Origin: Mucilaginibacter_A sp050955045
GTDB taxonomy: Bacteria > Bacteroidota > Bacteroidia > Sphingobacteriales > Sphingobacteriaceae
NCBI GenBank assembly: GCA_050955045.1
Contig: JBPBQV010000012.1
Coordinates: forward strand, 30,976-94,975
DNA: 64,000 nucleotides
Direction: 5' to 3'
In this document: piece by piece, positions 53,685 through 62,602 of the stretch
Position numbering within the stretch: the first letter of the stretch is position 1
How the letters are laid out: each line of letters begins with the position of its first letter
Translations under genes and position numbers: made by a program
Notes under the pieces: model-generated
Seen by the model: the letters and a program-made list of their open reading frames with translations, nothing else
Database searches by the model: none
What the model was told of the DNA's origin: nothing

Positions 53685-56069
53685 ATGTTCAAAAACTACC
53701 TCAAAACCGGTTACCGTAACCTCGTCAAAAATAAAAGCTTTACGCTGATTAATCTGATTGGACTTTCACTTGGATTGGCAAGCGTAATGGTGCTTTCGCT
53801 GCTGGTTTACGAATACTTAACAGCCAACAGCATTTTTAAAAACCAGGAAAGAATGGTTTATTTAAAAACGAAACCCAAATATGGCGACGCACACAATCAA
53901 ACACCATTTCCGTTGCTGGATGAGATTTTAAAAACCTGCCCTGATGTAGAAGCAGGAACGCATGTCCAAACTTATAATTCGCCCTGGCTGAAATATCAAG
54001 ATAAGGAATTTCAGGAAAATACCATTTATGGTGAAACCGGTTTTTTTAAAGTTTTTTCTTTTCCCTTTGAATCAGGAAATGTAGAAACCGCTTTAAACGA
54101 AAAATATAATGTGGTGCTGAGCCACGAGATGGCAGAAAAACTCTTTGGAAAACAAAATCCTGTTGGTAAAACCATTACTGCTGATGACAGTACGCAGTTA
54201 ACGGTTACAGGCGTTTTGAAACCGGTTCCGGTTAATGCAACCTTACATGCAGACGTTATTCTCCCCATCGCTTTGCTAAAAGACAATGTTGGTTTTAAAA
54301 AGGGGGCAAATTGGTATAATACTTTTGCCGAAAACTATTTGCTGTTAAAACCGGGCGCAAACAAGCAAAATCTGCTAAAACAAATCGACCAAATTACCAA
54401 ACTGAATTATACAGTAGAAAACAAAGATCAGCATATCAAACTTGCTGAATTTGAGAATTTTATAAAAGAAGAATCTGGCAATACCGTTAATGTAATAATC
54501 AAAGGTGCTACTGGCAGTGCTGTTTTTATCCTGCTAATTATTGTAGCAAACCTCATCAACCTGAATATGGCTACCATGTTTAACCGGGCAAAAGAAGTAG
54601 CCGTAAAGCAAATGGTGGGCAGCAGCAAAAAGCAAATTGTTTGGCAGTTTTGTGTAGAAAATGCAATTCTCGTTTTCACTTCGCTCCTATTTGCCTTTTT
54701 ACTGTTCCGTTTTGTATTGCTCGGGCAGATTAATGAAATGGTTAAAAGTAACTTTGCCGTGCTTTCTTTTGATCTGCTGAAAGATTTTCCGCTGACTTTA
54801 GTTATTGTGTTTACAGGTACTTTGGTGGTGATATTGGCCGGAAGTTATCCTGCCTTGCATTTAACTTCCATCAAAATAACGGATACCATTAAAGGGAAAC
54901 TGACCAGCAGCAACAGCAACTTTATTACACGCAACACGCTGATTACCTTGCAGTTTACATTAGCCATTATTTTTATTGGTATAACCTTAATTTTAAACCG
55001 GCAGGTTAATTTTATGAAGATGGCCGCGCCGGGTTATAATCAGGACAATGTGCTGGTTGTGCCGCTTGATCTGGCTTTTAAAAATCCTGTTGCTGCAAGT
55101 TCTCGTTTCGATGCCATGTTGAATGAGCTCCGGGGCAATCCTTATGTCAAAAATATTTCTACAAGTTACACTATCCCAACTACTTATCAAAACAATTATA
55201 ATACTTATTACGATCCTGCTACGGGCAAAGAAGCTGGTTTGAGACAAGCAGCTACAGATGCTGGTTTAGTTGATACTTACCAGATTCCGTTGGTAGAAGG
55301 ACGGAATTTCAGAAACGTAACCAACGATAATGAAGCAGAAAACGTCATCATTAATCGTTCTGCTATGAAAGCATTGGGCTGGACAACAGCTATTGGGAAA
55401 CAATTAAAAGCCAAAGGAATCGGGAAAGAAGTACTCCGGGTAATTGGTGTGATGGAAGATTTTCATTATCGTCGACTAACAGAAAGCATAGAACCTATTA
55501 TCCACAGTTATGGTGGCAAACAAAGTCTAAATTATTCATTTTTAAGCCTGCGGATAGATCCCAAACACGCAAAAAGCATTATTGCCAACTTGGAAAAAGA
55601 GTTTGGTTTGATGAATCCGCGCCGCCCGTTTTCCTATAATTACATCATTGACCGTACCGATCAGCAATATACTTTACTCAACGGAATATTAAAAGTAACC
55701 AATTATGTGGCCTCAATTACGCTGTTTATTGCGGCAATGGGCATGTTTGGTTTGATCGCACTTTTTGCAAGGCAACGTGTAAAAGAAATTGGTATCCGGA
55801 AAGTATTGGGTGCCAGCACAGCAAACATTGTACAATTACTATCCGGAAATTTTGTGCTGCTAGTTATTCTTGCTTCTGTAATTGCTACACCAATCAGCTG
55901 GCTGATGATGAATAACTGGCTGCAAAGCTTTGCTTACCGCATCGAAATCAATTGGTGGATATTTGCTTTGTCCGCAAGTATCGCTTTGATTATTGCTTTG
56001 GCAACCGTCAGTTTTCAGGCGATAAAAGCAGCATTAGCCAATCCAGTAAAGAGTTTGAGAAGTGAGTGA
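53685..56069 (+). CDS. MacB/FtsX-type ABC permease (paralogue 6, divergent)
   Basis: A 794-residue double-FtsX permease from the ATG at 53685 (MFKNYLKTGYRNLVKNK). An upstream ATG at 53637 would add 16 residues encoded by the spacer and its iterated motif; no paralogue has them. It is the most divergent copy. Its first coupling helix reads RAKEVAVKQMVGSS instead of RAKEVGIRKVLG, and its first bundle has VANLINLNMATMFNRA. The second helix is standard (RVKEIGIRKVLGAS). If the first coupling helix no longer contacts the ATPase well, the protein may work asymmetrically. The 3' end is near-identical at DNA level to the other copies. Confidence 0.9.
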   Translation: MFKNYLKTGYRNLVKNKSFTLINLIGLSLGLASVMVLSLLVYEYLTANSIFKNQERMVYLKTKPKYGDAHNQTPFPLLDEILKTCPDVEAGTHVQTYNSPWLKYQDKEFQENTIYGETGFFKVFSFPFESGNVETALNEKYNVVLSHEMAEKLFGKQNPVGKTITADDSTQLTVTGVLKPVPVNATLHADVILPIALLKDNVGFKKGANWYNTFAENYLLLKPGANKQNLLKQIDQITKLNYTVENKDQHIKLAEFENFIKEESGNTVNVIIKGATGSAVFILLIIVANLINLNMATMFNRAKEVAVKQMVGSSKKQIVWQFCVENAILVFTSLLFAFLLFRFVLLGQINEMVKSNFAVLSFDLLKDFPLTLVIVFTGTLVVILAGSYPALHLTSIKITDTIKGKLTSSNSNFITRNTLITLQFTLAIIFIGITLILNRQVNFMKMAAPGYNQDNVLVVPLDLAFKNPVAASSRFDAMLNELRGNPYVKNISTSYTIPTTYQNNYNTYYDPATGKEAGLRQAATDAGLVDTYQIPLVEGRNFRNVTNDNEAENVIINRSAMKALGWTTAIGKQLKAKGIGKEVLRVIGVMEDFHYRRLTESIEPIIHSYGGKQSLNYSFLSLRIDPKHAKSIIANLEKEFGLMNPRRPFSYNYIIDRTDQQYTLLNGILKVTNYVASITLFIAAMGMFGLIALFARQRVKEIGIRKVLGASTANIVQLLSGNFVLLVILASVIATPISWLMMNNWLQSFAYRIEINWWIFALSASIALIIALATVSFQAIKAALANPVKSLRSE

Positions 56070-56128
56070 GGAAGATATTTTTGCGAAGGCGAGTCTTTAA
56101 ACTTTGCTTCTTGCACCAAATAGTGAAC

Positions 56129-56142
56129 TATAAAAGAAGTTA
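56129..56142 (+). repeat. Iterated motif before permease 7
   Basis: TATAAAAGAAGTTA, 6 nt before the start codon at 56148. Confidence 0.6.
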
Positions 56143-56147
56143 AAATC

Positions 56148-58562
56148 ATGTTCAGAAATTATATCAAAATCGCGTTCAGAAACCTTTGGAAAAACAAAGG
56201 TTTTGCCGCCATCAATATTCTTGGTTTATCAATAGGCATTTCAGTCTGCTTTATCATTATACTTTTTGTGCAGGATGAACTAAGCTACGATCGTTTTAAC
56301 GAAAATGCAGACCGCGTTGTGCGCGTGGTTTTTAAGGCAAGCATCAACGGCGGAAAAATTTTTGAAGCCAACGTAATGCCGCTAGCAGCACAAACTTTAA
56401 AAAACGATTACCCGGAAGTGGAAGAAGCTACACGACTGCGCGAAATGGGTAAACCAAAAGTTACGTACGCCAATAAAACTTTTAAAGATGGCAGCTTTGT
56501 TTTTGCTGATGCCAACATTTTTAAAGTGTTCACGCTCCCGTTGATAAAAGGTGATGTAAAAACAGCATTGCTGCAAACCAATACGGTTGTGATTTCGCAG
56601 GAAATAGCCAGTAAAATTTTTGGCAACGAAGATCCAATTGGCAAAACCTTGACTTTTAACACCAAAGATTTATACAAAGTTACTGGCGTAATGGCCAACA
56701 TTCCAGCTAATTCGCATTTTCATTTTGATATGTTTGGTTCAATGCAAAGCCTGCCCGAAGCCAAATTACCAACGTGGATGTCTTCCGGTTTTTTCACCTA
56801 TCTGCTGTTAAAAAAAGATTTCGATTACCAAAAACTGGAAGCCAAGCTACCGGGAATGGTAGAGAAATATATGGGACCACAGATTGCGCAATCTATGGGG
56901 ATGAGTTTATCGCAGTTTCGTACCAAAGGCAATAATTTGGGTTTTGCCTTACAGCCCTTAACAGATATTCACCTGCGTTCCAACAGCAATTACGAGTTTG
57001 AGCCAGGTGGAGATATCAAATATGTTTACATTTTTGGTGCAGTTGCCATTTTCGTATTGCTGATTGCCTGTATCAATTTCATTAATTTATCAACCGCAGG
57101 TGCTTCAAAAAGAGCAAAAGAAGTAGGCGTTCGTAAAGTGCTGGGTTCTGATAAAAGCCAGTTAATCAAGCAGTTTTTACTGGAATCTATGCAGCTTACT
57201 TTTATGGCATTGTTAATTTCAGTAGTTATTGTAAAACTTGCTTTACCAGTATTCAATCAGCTTTCAGGTAAAAATCTGATACTTGGCTACGTCATAAAAA
57301 CCTGGGTATTTTTTATAGGAGCAGGCTTGATAATTGGCATTTTAGCAGGAATTTATCCGGCATTTTTTCTCTCGTCATTCAAACCACTTGCTATTATTAA
57401 AGGTAAAATTAATACGAGTAACAATAGCTTTAGCTTGCGTAGTGGCTTGGTTGTTTTCCAGTTTTTTATTTCTGTTAGCCTGATCGTTTGCACAATTGTG
57501 GTTTATCAGCAGATGCAGTTTATCCGCAATAAAAAATTAGGCTACCACAAAGAGCAACTGCTGGTGCTACCCAATTCATGGGCTCTAGGGAAAAACGAGC
57601 AGGTTTTTAAAGAAATCATGCTGAAAGATCCACGCGTAATTAACGCAACCGTTTCCGGCTATAAACCTGTTGGCCCAACTAACAGCAATAACTCAATGTT
57701 TTATCCTGACGGAAAAGATAACCAGGTGATGAAAACGCTGCGTTACGATATAGACGAACAATATTTGCCAACCTTAGGAATTCAGCTGGCAGCCGGAAGA
57801 AATTTCTCTAAATCTTTTGCTACAGATTCTACTGCCATCCTAATCAATGAGACTGCAGCCAGAGCTTTTGCCTTAGGAAACAATGCCATCGGACAAAAAA
57901 TTATCAGACAAAAAAATAGTGAAAAAAGAAAAGATGTTGCCTACACGATAATTGGCGTGGTAAAAGATTTTAATTTTAAATCGCTGCACGAACCCGTTAC
58001 ACCTTTGTTAATGGTTTTAAACCCGGAATGGGGATTGATTTTTAAAGTAAAAACCGGCGACGTTTCCGGCTTGCTGGCATCCATGAAACAAGAATGGGGG
58101 AAGTTCAATCCGGAAGAACCTTTTACTTATTCTTTTATGGATGAGCTTTACAACAAAACCTATCAGGCGGAAGAAAAAGCGGGTAGCATCCTTAATATTT
58201 TTACCTTACTAACCATACTTGTTGCCTGTCTGGGTTTGTTCGGTTTGGTAATTTATACCACCGAGCAACGCACTAAAGAAATCGGTATCCGAAAAGTTTT
58301 AGGTGCATCAGTTGCCTGCGTTACCACTTTGCTTTCCAAAGATTTTGTAAAATTAGTGCTGATTGCCTGTGGGATTGCTTTCCCGTTATCCTATTGGGCA
58401 ATGCAAAAATGGCTGCAAGATTTTGCTTACCGCATCACTATCAGCTGGTGGATTTTTGCTTTATCAGGAATTTTAGCAATTGCAATTGCGCTATTCACCA
58501 TCAGTTTTCAGGCGATAAAAGCAGCATTGGCAAATCCGGTTAAAAGTTTGAGGAGTGAGTAA
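56148..58562 (+). CDS. MacB/FtsX-type ABC permease (paralogue 7)
   Basis: An 804-residue double-FtsX permease beginning MFRNYIKIAFRNLWKNKG. Coupling helices are RAKEVGVRKVLGSD and RTKEIGIRKVLGAS. The first core contains a segment rich in Met and Gly (KYMGPQIAQSMGMSLSQF) absent from other copies. Its last 150 nt are almost the same as those of paralogue 8, including silent sites (MQKWLQDFAYRITISWWIF in both), while the rest of the two genes differs clearly. This points to recent gene conversion. The gap to paralogue 6 is 78 nt. Confidence 0.92.
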   Translation: MFRNYIKIAFRNLWKNKGFAAINILGLSIGISVCFIIILFVQDELSYDRFNENADRVVRVVFKASINGGKIFEANVMPLAAQTLKNDYPEVEEATRLREMGKPKVTYANKTFKDGSFVFADANIFKVFTLPLIKGDVKTALLQTNTVVISQEIASKIFGNEDPIGKTLTFNTKDLYKVTGVMANIPANSHFHFDMFGSMQSLPEAKLPTWMSSGFFTYLLLKKDFDYQKLEAKLPGMVEKYMGPQIAQSMGMSLSQFRTKGNNLGFALQPLTDIHLRSNSNYEFEPGGDIKYVYIFGAVAIFVLLIACINFINLSTAGASKRAKEVGVRKVLGSDKSQLIKQFLLESMQLTFMALLISVVIVKLALPVFNQLSGKNLILGYVIKTWVFFIGAGLIIGILAGIYPAFFLSSFKPLAIIKGKINTSNNSFSLRSGLVVFQFFISVSLIVCTIVVYQQMQFIRNKKLGYHKEQLLVLPNSWALGKNEQVFKEIMLKDPRVINATVSGYKPVGPTNSNNSMFYPDGKDNQVMKTLRYDIDEQYLPTLGIQLAAGRNFSKSFATDSTAILINETAARAFALGNNAIGQKIIRQKNSEKRKDVAYTIIGVVKDFNFKSLHEPVTPLLMVLNPEWGLIFKVKTGDVSGLLASMKQEWGKFNPEEPFTYSFMDELYNKTYQAEEKAGSILNIFTLLTILVACLGLFGLVIYTTEQRTKEIGIRKVLGASVACVTTLLSKDFVKLVLIACGIAFPLSYWAMQKWLQDFAYRITISWWIFALSGILAIAIALFTISFQAIKAALANPVKSLRSE

Positions 58563-58626
58563 AAACCTCACTTCAATTCCTCCCAAAAACGATTTTAAAG
58601 GCGAATAGAAAAGGCCAATTTGTATC

Positions 58627-58641
58627 GATAAAAAGAGTATC
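58627..58641 (+). repeat. Iterated motif variant before permease 8
   Basis: GATAAAAAGAGTATC, 17 nt before the start codon. Confidence 0.6.
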
Positions 58642-58658
58642 AGCATAAAACCAAGACC

Positions 58659-61046
58659 ATGTTCAAAAACTATTTAAAAATAGCCTGGCGCAACTTTTAT
58701 AAGCAAAAATTTTATACAAGTATCAATGTATTTGGTTTGGCAATGGGTCTTGCTTGCACAGTCATTTTGTTCCTTTTTATTTCCTATCATTTAAGTTTTG
58801 ACCGTTATCACACTAACTCCAAACGGATATTCAGAACGGTAACAGACTTACATATCCCGGACGGCAGCATTGATTACGACCAAGGTTCTCCGTACGTTTT
58901 AGGGCAGTTTTTTAAAAATTTTCCTACAGTAGAAAACCAAACCACATTAATTGGCAAACGAAACTTCACCGTTTCCATTTCGCAAAAAAACCAGTCAAAA
59001 CAAAGCCTTTTTTATGAGTTTGAAAACATTGCATTCACGGATAACAACTGGTTTAAAATGTTTACTTACAGCTGGAAATCAGGAGCTTCGGCTACTGCTT
59101 TATCTAATCCATTTACAGCAGTTATTACTTCCAATCTTGCAAAAAAATACTTTGATACAGATGAAGTTGTTGGCAGAACCATTCGCGTAGAAAACAAATA
59201 TAATTTTACAATTACGAGCGTTGTAAATGATAATCCAGCCAATACAGATTTCCGGGAAAATCTATTTTTATCTGTTGCTTCCGCTAAAATCATGTTTGCC
59301 GATCCAAAAGATTTTTGGACGAAAATTGATTTCATTTCCTCTAAAGTTTTTGGTTTTGTTCTGTTGAACGATGAACATGCACAAAAACAAGTTGATAAAG
59401 GCATCGAACAGCTTCAAAAAAAGAATTTTAAAGTTTATGATGCACTTCATTTTCACCTACAGCCGTTAGCAGATATTCATTTTAATGGTCGATATGGTGG
59501 TAAAATTTCCAAACCTTTATTGTTGATTTTGGCTATTGTTGGATTGGCGTTAATCCTGATTGCCTGCGTCAATTTCATCAATATGGCAACTGCCCAAAGC
59601 TTAACTAGGGCAAAAGAAATTGGTACCCGGAAAGTATTGGGCAGCAGCAGGAAAGCGATTTTCTGGCAGTTTATTATCGAAACTGCATTTGTAGCTGTAA
59701 CAGCAGGTGCAGTTGCTTTACTTTTGACCATACTGTTTTTACCGACTATAAATCAGTGGCTACAATTATCATTGGTTATTGGTGTCCCAGTCGTTTTATT
59801 TTTGATTGCATTGCTAGTTGTCATCGTATTTGCAGCAGGTTTTTATCCTGCCATCATATTGAGCGGTTTTAAACCGGTAGATGCTTTAAAAAACAAAATT
59901 GGCAACAGTAATCCATCTTCCGGATTATCACGAAACGTGCTGATTATCCTGCAAAATGTTATTGCACAAAGTTTGATCGTGTGTACAGTAATTATTGTTT
60001 TACAGGTAAAATTTTTAAAAAATGTTGACCTCGGATTTAATAAAGATGCTGTTATTATGGTTCCTGTTCCTACACAAGATGCGAGCCAATTATCTTTTCT
60101 ACGTAATGAACTCGACAATCAAAATGATGTTAAAAGTATAAGCTTTTGCTATAAACCACCATCCGCATTAACGCAAAAAGGCGGAAGCATTAAATACGAT
60201 GGGCATGAATGGGAGAAGTTTACCGTTTCCAGTATCATTGGCGATCAAAATTATATTAAAACATTTGGCCTGAAATTGCTTGCCGGCCGTAATCTCTATC
60301 CTGCTGATACTGCAAACACTTATATCGTAAACGAACAGGTACTTCAAAAATTAAATATTAAAAGTCCTGAAATGGCAATCGGTCATAAACTTATTGCTGG
60401 TGATTTTGGAGATCAAACCGGAATAATTGTTGGCGTAGTTAAAAATTTCAATATTCAGCCCTTAAATGTTGGGATTGAGCCAGCATTGATTGCACAAAGA
60501 CGTGAATACTATGAAAACGCTGCTATAAAAATCTCCGGAGATCATCAACAGCAAACAATCAATCTAATAGCACAAAAGTGGAAAAAAGTTTATCCGCAAA
60601 ATGCCTTCGAGTATCATTTTCTTGATGAGCAATTGGCTAATTTTTATCAGAAGGAAGAAATGATTAGCAAGCTGATTACGGTCGGAACATGTGTCGCTAT
60701 TCTGATTAGTTGCCTTGGGTTATTAGGTTTGATTTCTTTGATGACGGTACAACGCACTAAAGAAATTGGAATCCGCAAAGTGCTGGGTGCAACAGTAAGC
60801 AATCTGGTTGCTTTGATTTCCAAAGATTTTGTAAAACTGATCATTGCTGCAAGCGTAATCAGTGCGCCACTTGCTTACTTCGCAATGCAAAAATGGCTAC
60901 AGGATTTTGCTTACCGTATTACTATCAGCTGGTGGATTTTTGCTTTGTCAGGAATTTTAGCAATTGCAATTGCACTATTTACCATCATTTTTCAGGCTAT
61001 AAAAGCAGCATTGACTAATCCGGTTAAGAGTTTGAGGAGTGAGTAA
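58659..61046 (+). CDS. MacB/FtsX-type ABC permease (paralogue 8)
   Basis: A 795-residue double-FtsX permease beginning MFKNYLKIAWRNFYKQK. Coupling helices are RAKEIGTRKVLGSS and RTKEIGIRKVLGAT. The first bundle (INMATAQSLTRA) links it to paralogue 4, but the final 50 codons match paralogue 7 at the DNA level. Near the end it has IIFQAIKAALTNPVKSLRSE, with two substitutions in a tract that is otherwise invariant in the array. It is the last permease; a 44-nt perfect palindrome follows and closes the unit. Transport substrate is unknown, as for the whole array. Confidence 0.92.
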   Translation: MFKNYLKIAWRNFYKQKFYTSINVFGLAMGLACTVILFLFISYHLSFDRYHTNSKRIFRTVTDLHIPDGSIDYDQGSPYVLGQFFKNFPTVENQTTLIGKRNFTVSISQKNQSKQSLFYEFENIAFTDNNWFKMFTYSWKSGASATALSNPFTAVITSNLAKKYFDTDEVVGRTIRVENKYNFTITSVVNDNPANTDFRENLFLSVASAKIMFADPKDFWTKIDFISSKVFGFVLLNDEHAQKQVDKGIEQLQKKNFKVYDALHFHLQPLADIHFNGRYGGKISKPLLLILAIVGLALILIACVNFINMATAQSLTRAKEIGTRKVLGSSRKAIFWQFIIETAFVAVTAGAVALLLTILFLPTINQWLQLSLVIGVPVVLFLIALLVVIVFAAGFYPAIILSGFKPVDALKNKIGNSNPSSGLSRNVLIILQNVIAQSLIVCTVIIVLQVKFLKNVDLGFNKDAVIMVPVPTQDASQLSFLRNELDNQNDVKSISFCYKPPSALTQKGGSIKYDGHEWEKFTVSSIIGDQNYIKTFGLKLLAGRNLYPADTANTYIVNEQVLQKLNIKSPEMAIGHKLIAGDFGDQTGIIVGVVKNFNIQPLNVGIEPALIAQRREYYENAAIKISGDHQQQTINLIAQKWKKVYPQNAFEYHFLDEQLANFYQKEEMISKLITVGTCVAILISCLGLLGLISLMTVQRTKEIGIRKVLGATVSNLVALISKDFVKLIIAASVISAPLAYFAMQKWLQDFAYRITISWWIFALSGILAIAIALFTIIFQAIKAALTNPVKSLRSE

Positions 61047-61064
61047 AAAAGAGGTTTAACAAAA

Positions 61065-61108
61065 AACTCTCAGCTATCAGGATTTATAAATCCTGATAGC
61101 TGAGAGTT
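61065..61108. terminator. 44-nt perfect palindrome, terminator
   Basis: Arms of 22 nt with no loop bases (centre GGATTTATAAATCC). On the minus strand it is followed by T6, so it is a strong terminator for the DUF937-like gene and also closes the permease unit. Confidence 0.85.
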
Positions 61109-61124
61109 GAAACTTAAGTTAAAT

Positions 61125-61553
61125 CTATTTAAACATGCCGCCCAGCATACCGCCTAAGCCGCCACCACCTAATCCGCCCAAAGAACTTTGGATACTGTCT
61201 GGTGTAATACTATCGTCGTCTGGATCATTGGCTTTATGAGCAAATTTTGCCAAAATGCCTGGTAAAGCTGCCGCAATTGCACCGGTTGCCATTGGTGGCA
61301 AACCAAATTTGCTACCTAAACTACTTATTAATCCACCACCGATAGAATTAGTAATCTGACTGCCACCACCTGTTAGCATAGATAATAAACCACCTATGCC
61401 ACCTTCATTAGAAGCCTGGCTTTTAAATCCTTCTTGGATATGGCTAGCTACTTCATGGCTAACCGCATCTTGTTGATCTGCGGGTATAGCAGCTGATGCC
61501 TGAGGGTTGTTACCTATTTGGTTTTTTACCAAATCTAAAATTTGATCGAACAT
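61125..61553 (-). CDS. DUF937-like glycine-rich protein
   Basis: A 142-residue protein that starts MFDQILDLVKNQIGNN, a start typical of DUF937-like proteins of Bacteroidota. The N-terminal half is helical (QQDAVSHEVASHIQEGF). The middle is Gly/Ser/Leu-rich (GGGSQITNSIGGGLISSLGSKFG), and the tail is GGLGGGGLGGMLGGMF. There is no signal peptide. Function is unknown; it sits next to stress-type genes (YsnF, OmpA) on the same strand, so it may belong to a stress-induced set. The 81-nt spacer to the next gene holds no motif. Confidence 0.72.
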   Translation of the reverse strand: MFDQILDLVKNQIGNNPQASAAIPADQQDAVSHEVASHIQEGFKSQASNEGGIGGLLSMLTGGGSQITNSIGGGLISSLGSKFGLPPMATGAIAAALPGILAKFAHKANDPDDDSITPDSIQSSLGGLGGGGLGGMLGGMFK

Positions 61554-61634
61554 AGTTTTTGAGTTTATTTTGATAATGAAATTAATAGTTGATTAGTTTT
61601 AATAATCAGTTTTTCTTTTTAACAATTGTGTTGA

Positions 61635-62558
61635 TTACTTGTAGAAGCTGCTTCCCTCGTTTCCAGTAAGCTTGTCTTTATCTGTAGCTAATTTATCCGC
61701 TTCCTCCGTAAAGTTTTCTGTTTCCACTTCTGTTTTACGGATTGTTCCTTCAACTGTTTGGTTAGTTTCCTCTACTTCTTTTTCTAAAGAAACTTCGCCG
61801 GTTACAAAAGCTTCTTTAGTTACCACAGGTATTTCTGCATATTCTTTCATCTCGATAGTGCCTTCTTTAAAAGCTTCCAAATCAGCTGCTGTTGCCGGCC
61901 GATTAACTGGCATTTGTTCTACACGTACATGTTCTGAACGCAAATTTACATTTTCTTCTACGCTTTCCTGTACCACACGGCTTTTTAACCTTACACCACC
62001 GGTTTCCACCTCGCGTTTACCAACCTCCATTTTTTCTTCAATAATCGGAATAGCAGTCGTGTCAGCTATATTTGGCTGACGCTTACCATAAAACTTGGTA
62101 TCATTAAAGTTTTCATGCTGATGAAAATTCTGTTTAGTAGTTTCCTCATTTAAAGATGTTACAGCTGCCGCAGCTGCGCCGCCTGCAAAAACTGTACGTA
62201 TGGCAGATTCTGTTTGCGAAGTAATGTTGCCTTTTTCGTAAGCTGGCAAAGCACTTAATTGTGCTGCCGTTATGCCTGGTAATATTACTTCATCATCTTT
62301 TTCATGGAGTTCTGCCAAACCAATTGGTACTAGCACTTTTTTATCTTCCTCCAAATCAAAATCGTTGTCGTCCAAATCTACAATCAGGTACAAAACTTTA
62401 TAGGTTTCTTCGTTAAAAATCAGTTCATCTACTTCGCCAAACAGCTTTCCACTTGCATCTTTTACGTCCCAGCCTTTAATGTTTGGTTCTCCGTCAACAA
62501 TTTCAAAATTACTTTCGCCTAATTCTTTTAAGCGGGGAGTATTGTTACTTTCATTCAT
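61635..62558 (-). CDS. PRC-barrel and DUF2382 (YsnF/AvaK) stress protein
   Basis: A 307-residue cytosolic protein. Residues 25-90 form a PRC-barrel (IKGWDVKDASGKLFGEVDEL, then VLYLIVDLDD). A linker of about 60 residues with an Ala-rich stretch (FAGGAAAAAVTSL) follows. The C-terminal DUF2382 domain (about 170-290) starts IIEEKMEVGKREVETGGVRL and ends GTIRKTEVETENF. Such proteins are linked to general stress responses; the molecular action is unknown. The DUF2382 part is closely similar to that of the truncated gene at 63317, from which it is separated by the OmpA-type gene. Confidence 0.88.
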   Translation of the reverse strand: MNESNNTPRLKELGESNFEIVDGEPNIKGWDVKDASGKLFGEVDELIFNEETYKVLYLIVDLDDNDFDLEEDKKVLVPIGLAELHEKDDEVILPGITAAQLSALPAYEKGNITSQTESAIRTVFAGGAAAAAVTSLNEETTKQNFHQHENFNDTKFYGKRQPNIADTTAIPIIEEKMEVGKREVETGGVRLKSRVVQESVEENVNLRSEHVRVEQMPVNRPATAADLEAFKEGTIEMKEYAEIPVVTKEAFVTGEVSLEKEVEETNQTVEGTIRKTEVETENFTEEADKLATDKDKLTGNEGSSFYK

Positions 62559-62602
62559 AGCTATCGTTTTTATTCAGTTTTTAACAATTAGTTACTAATT
62601 TT

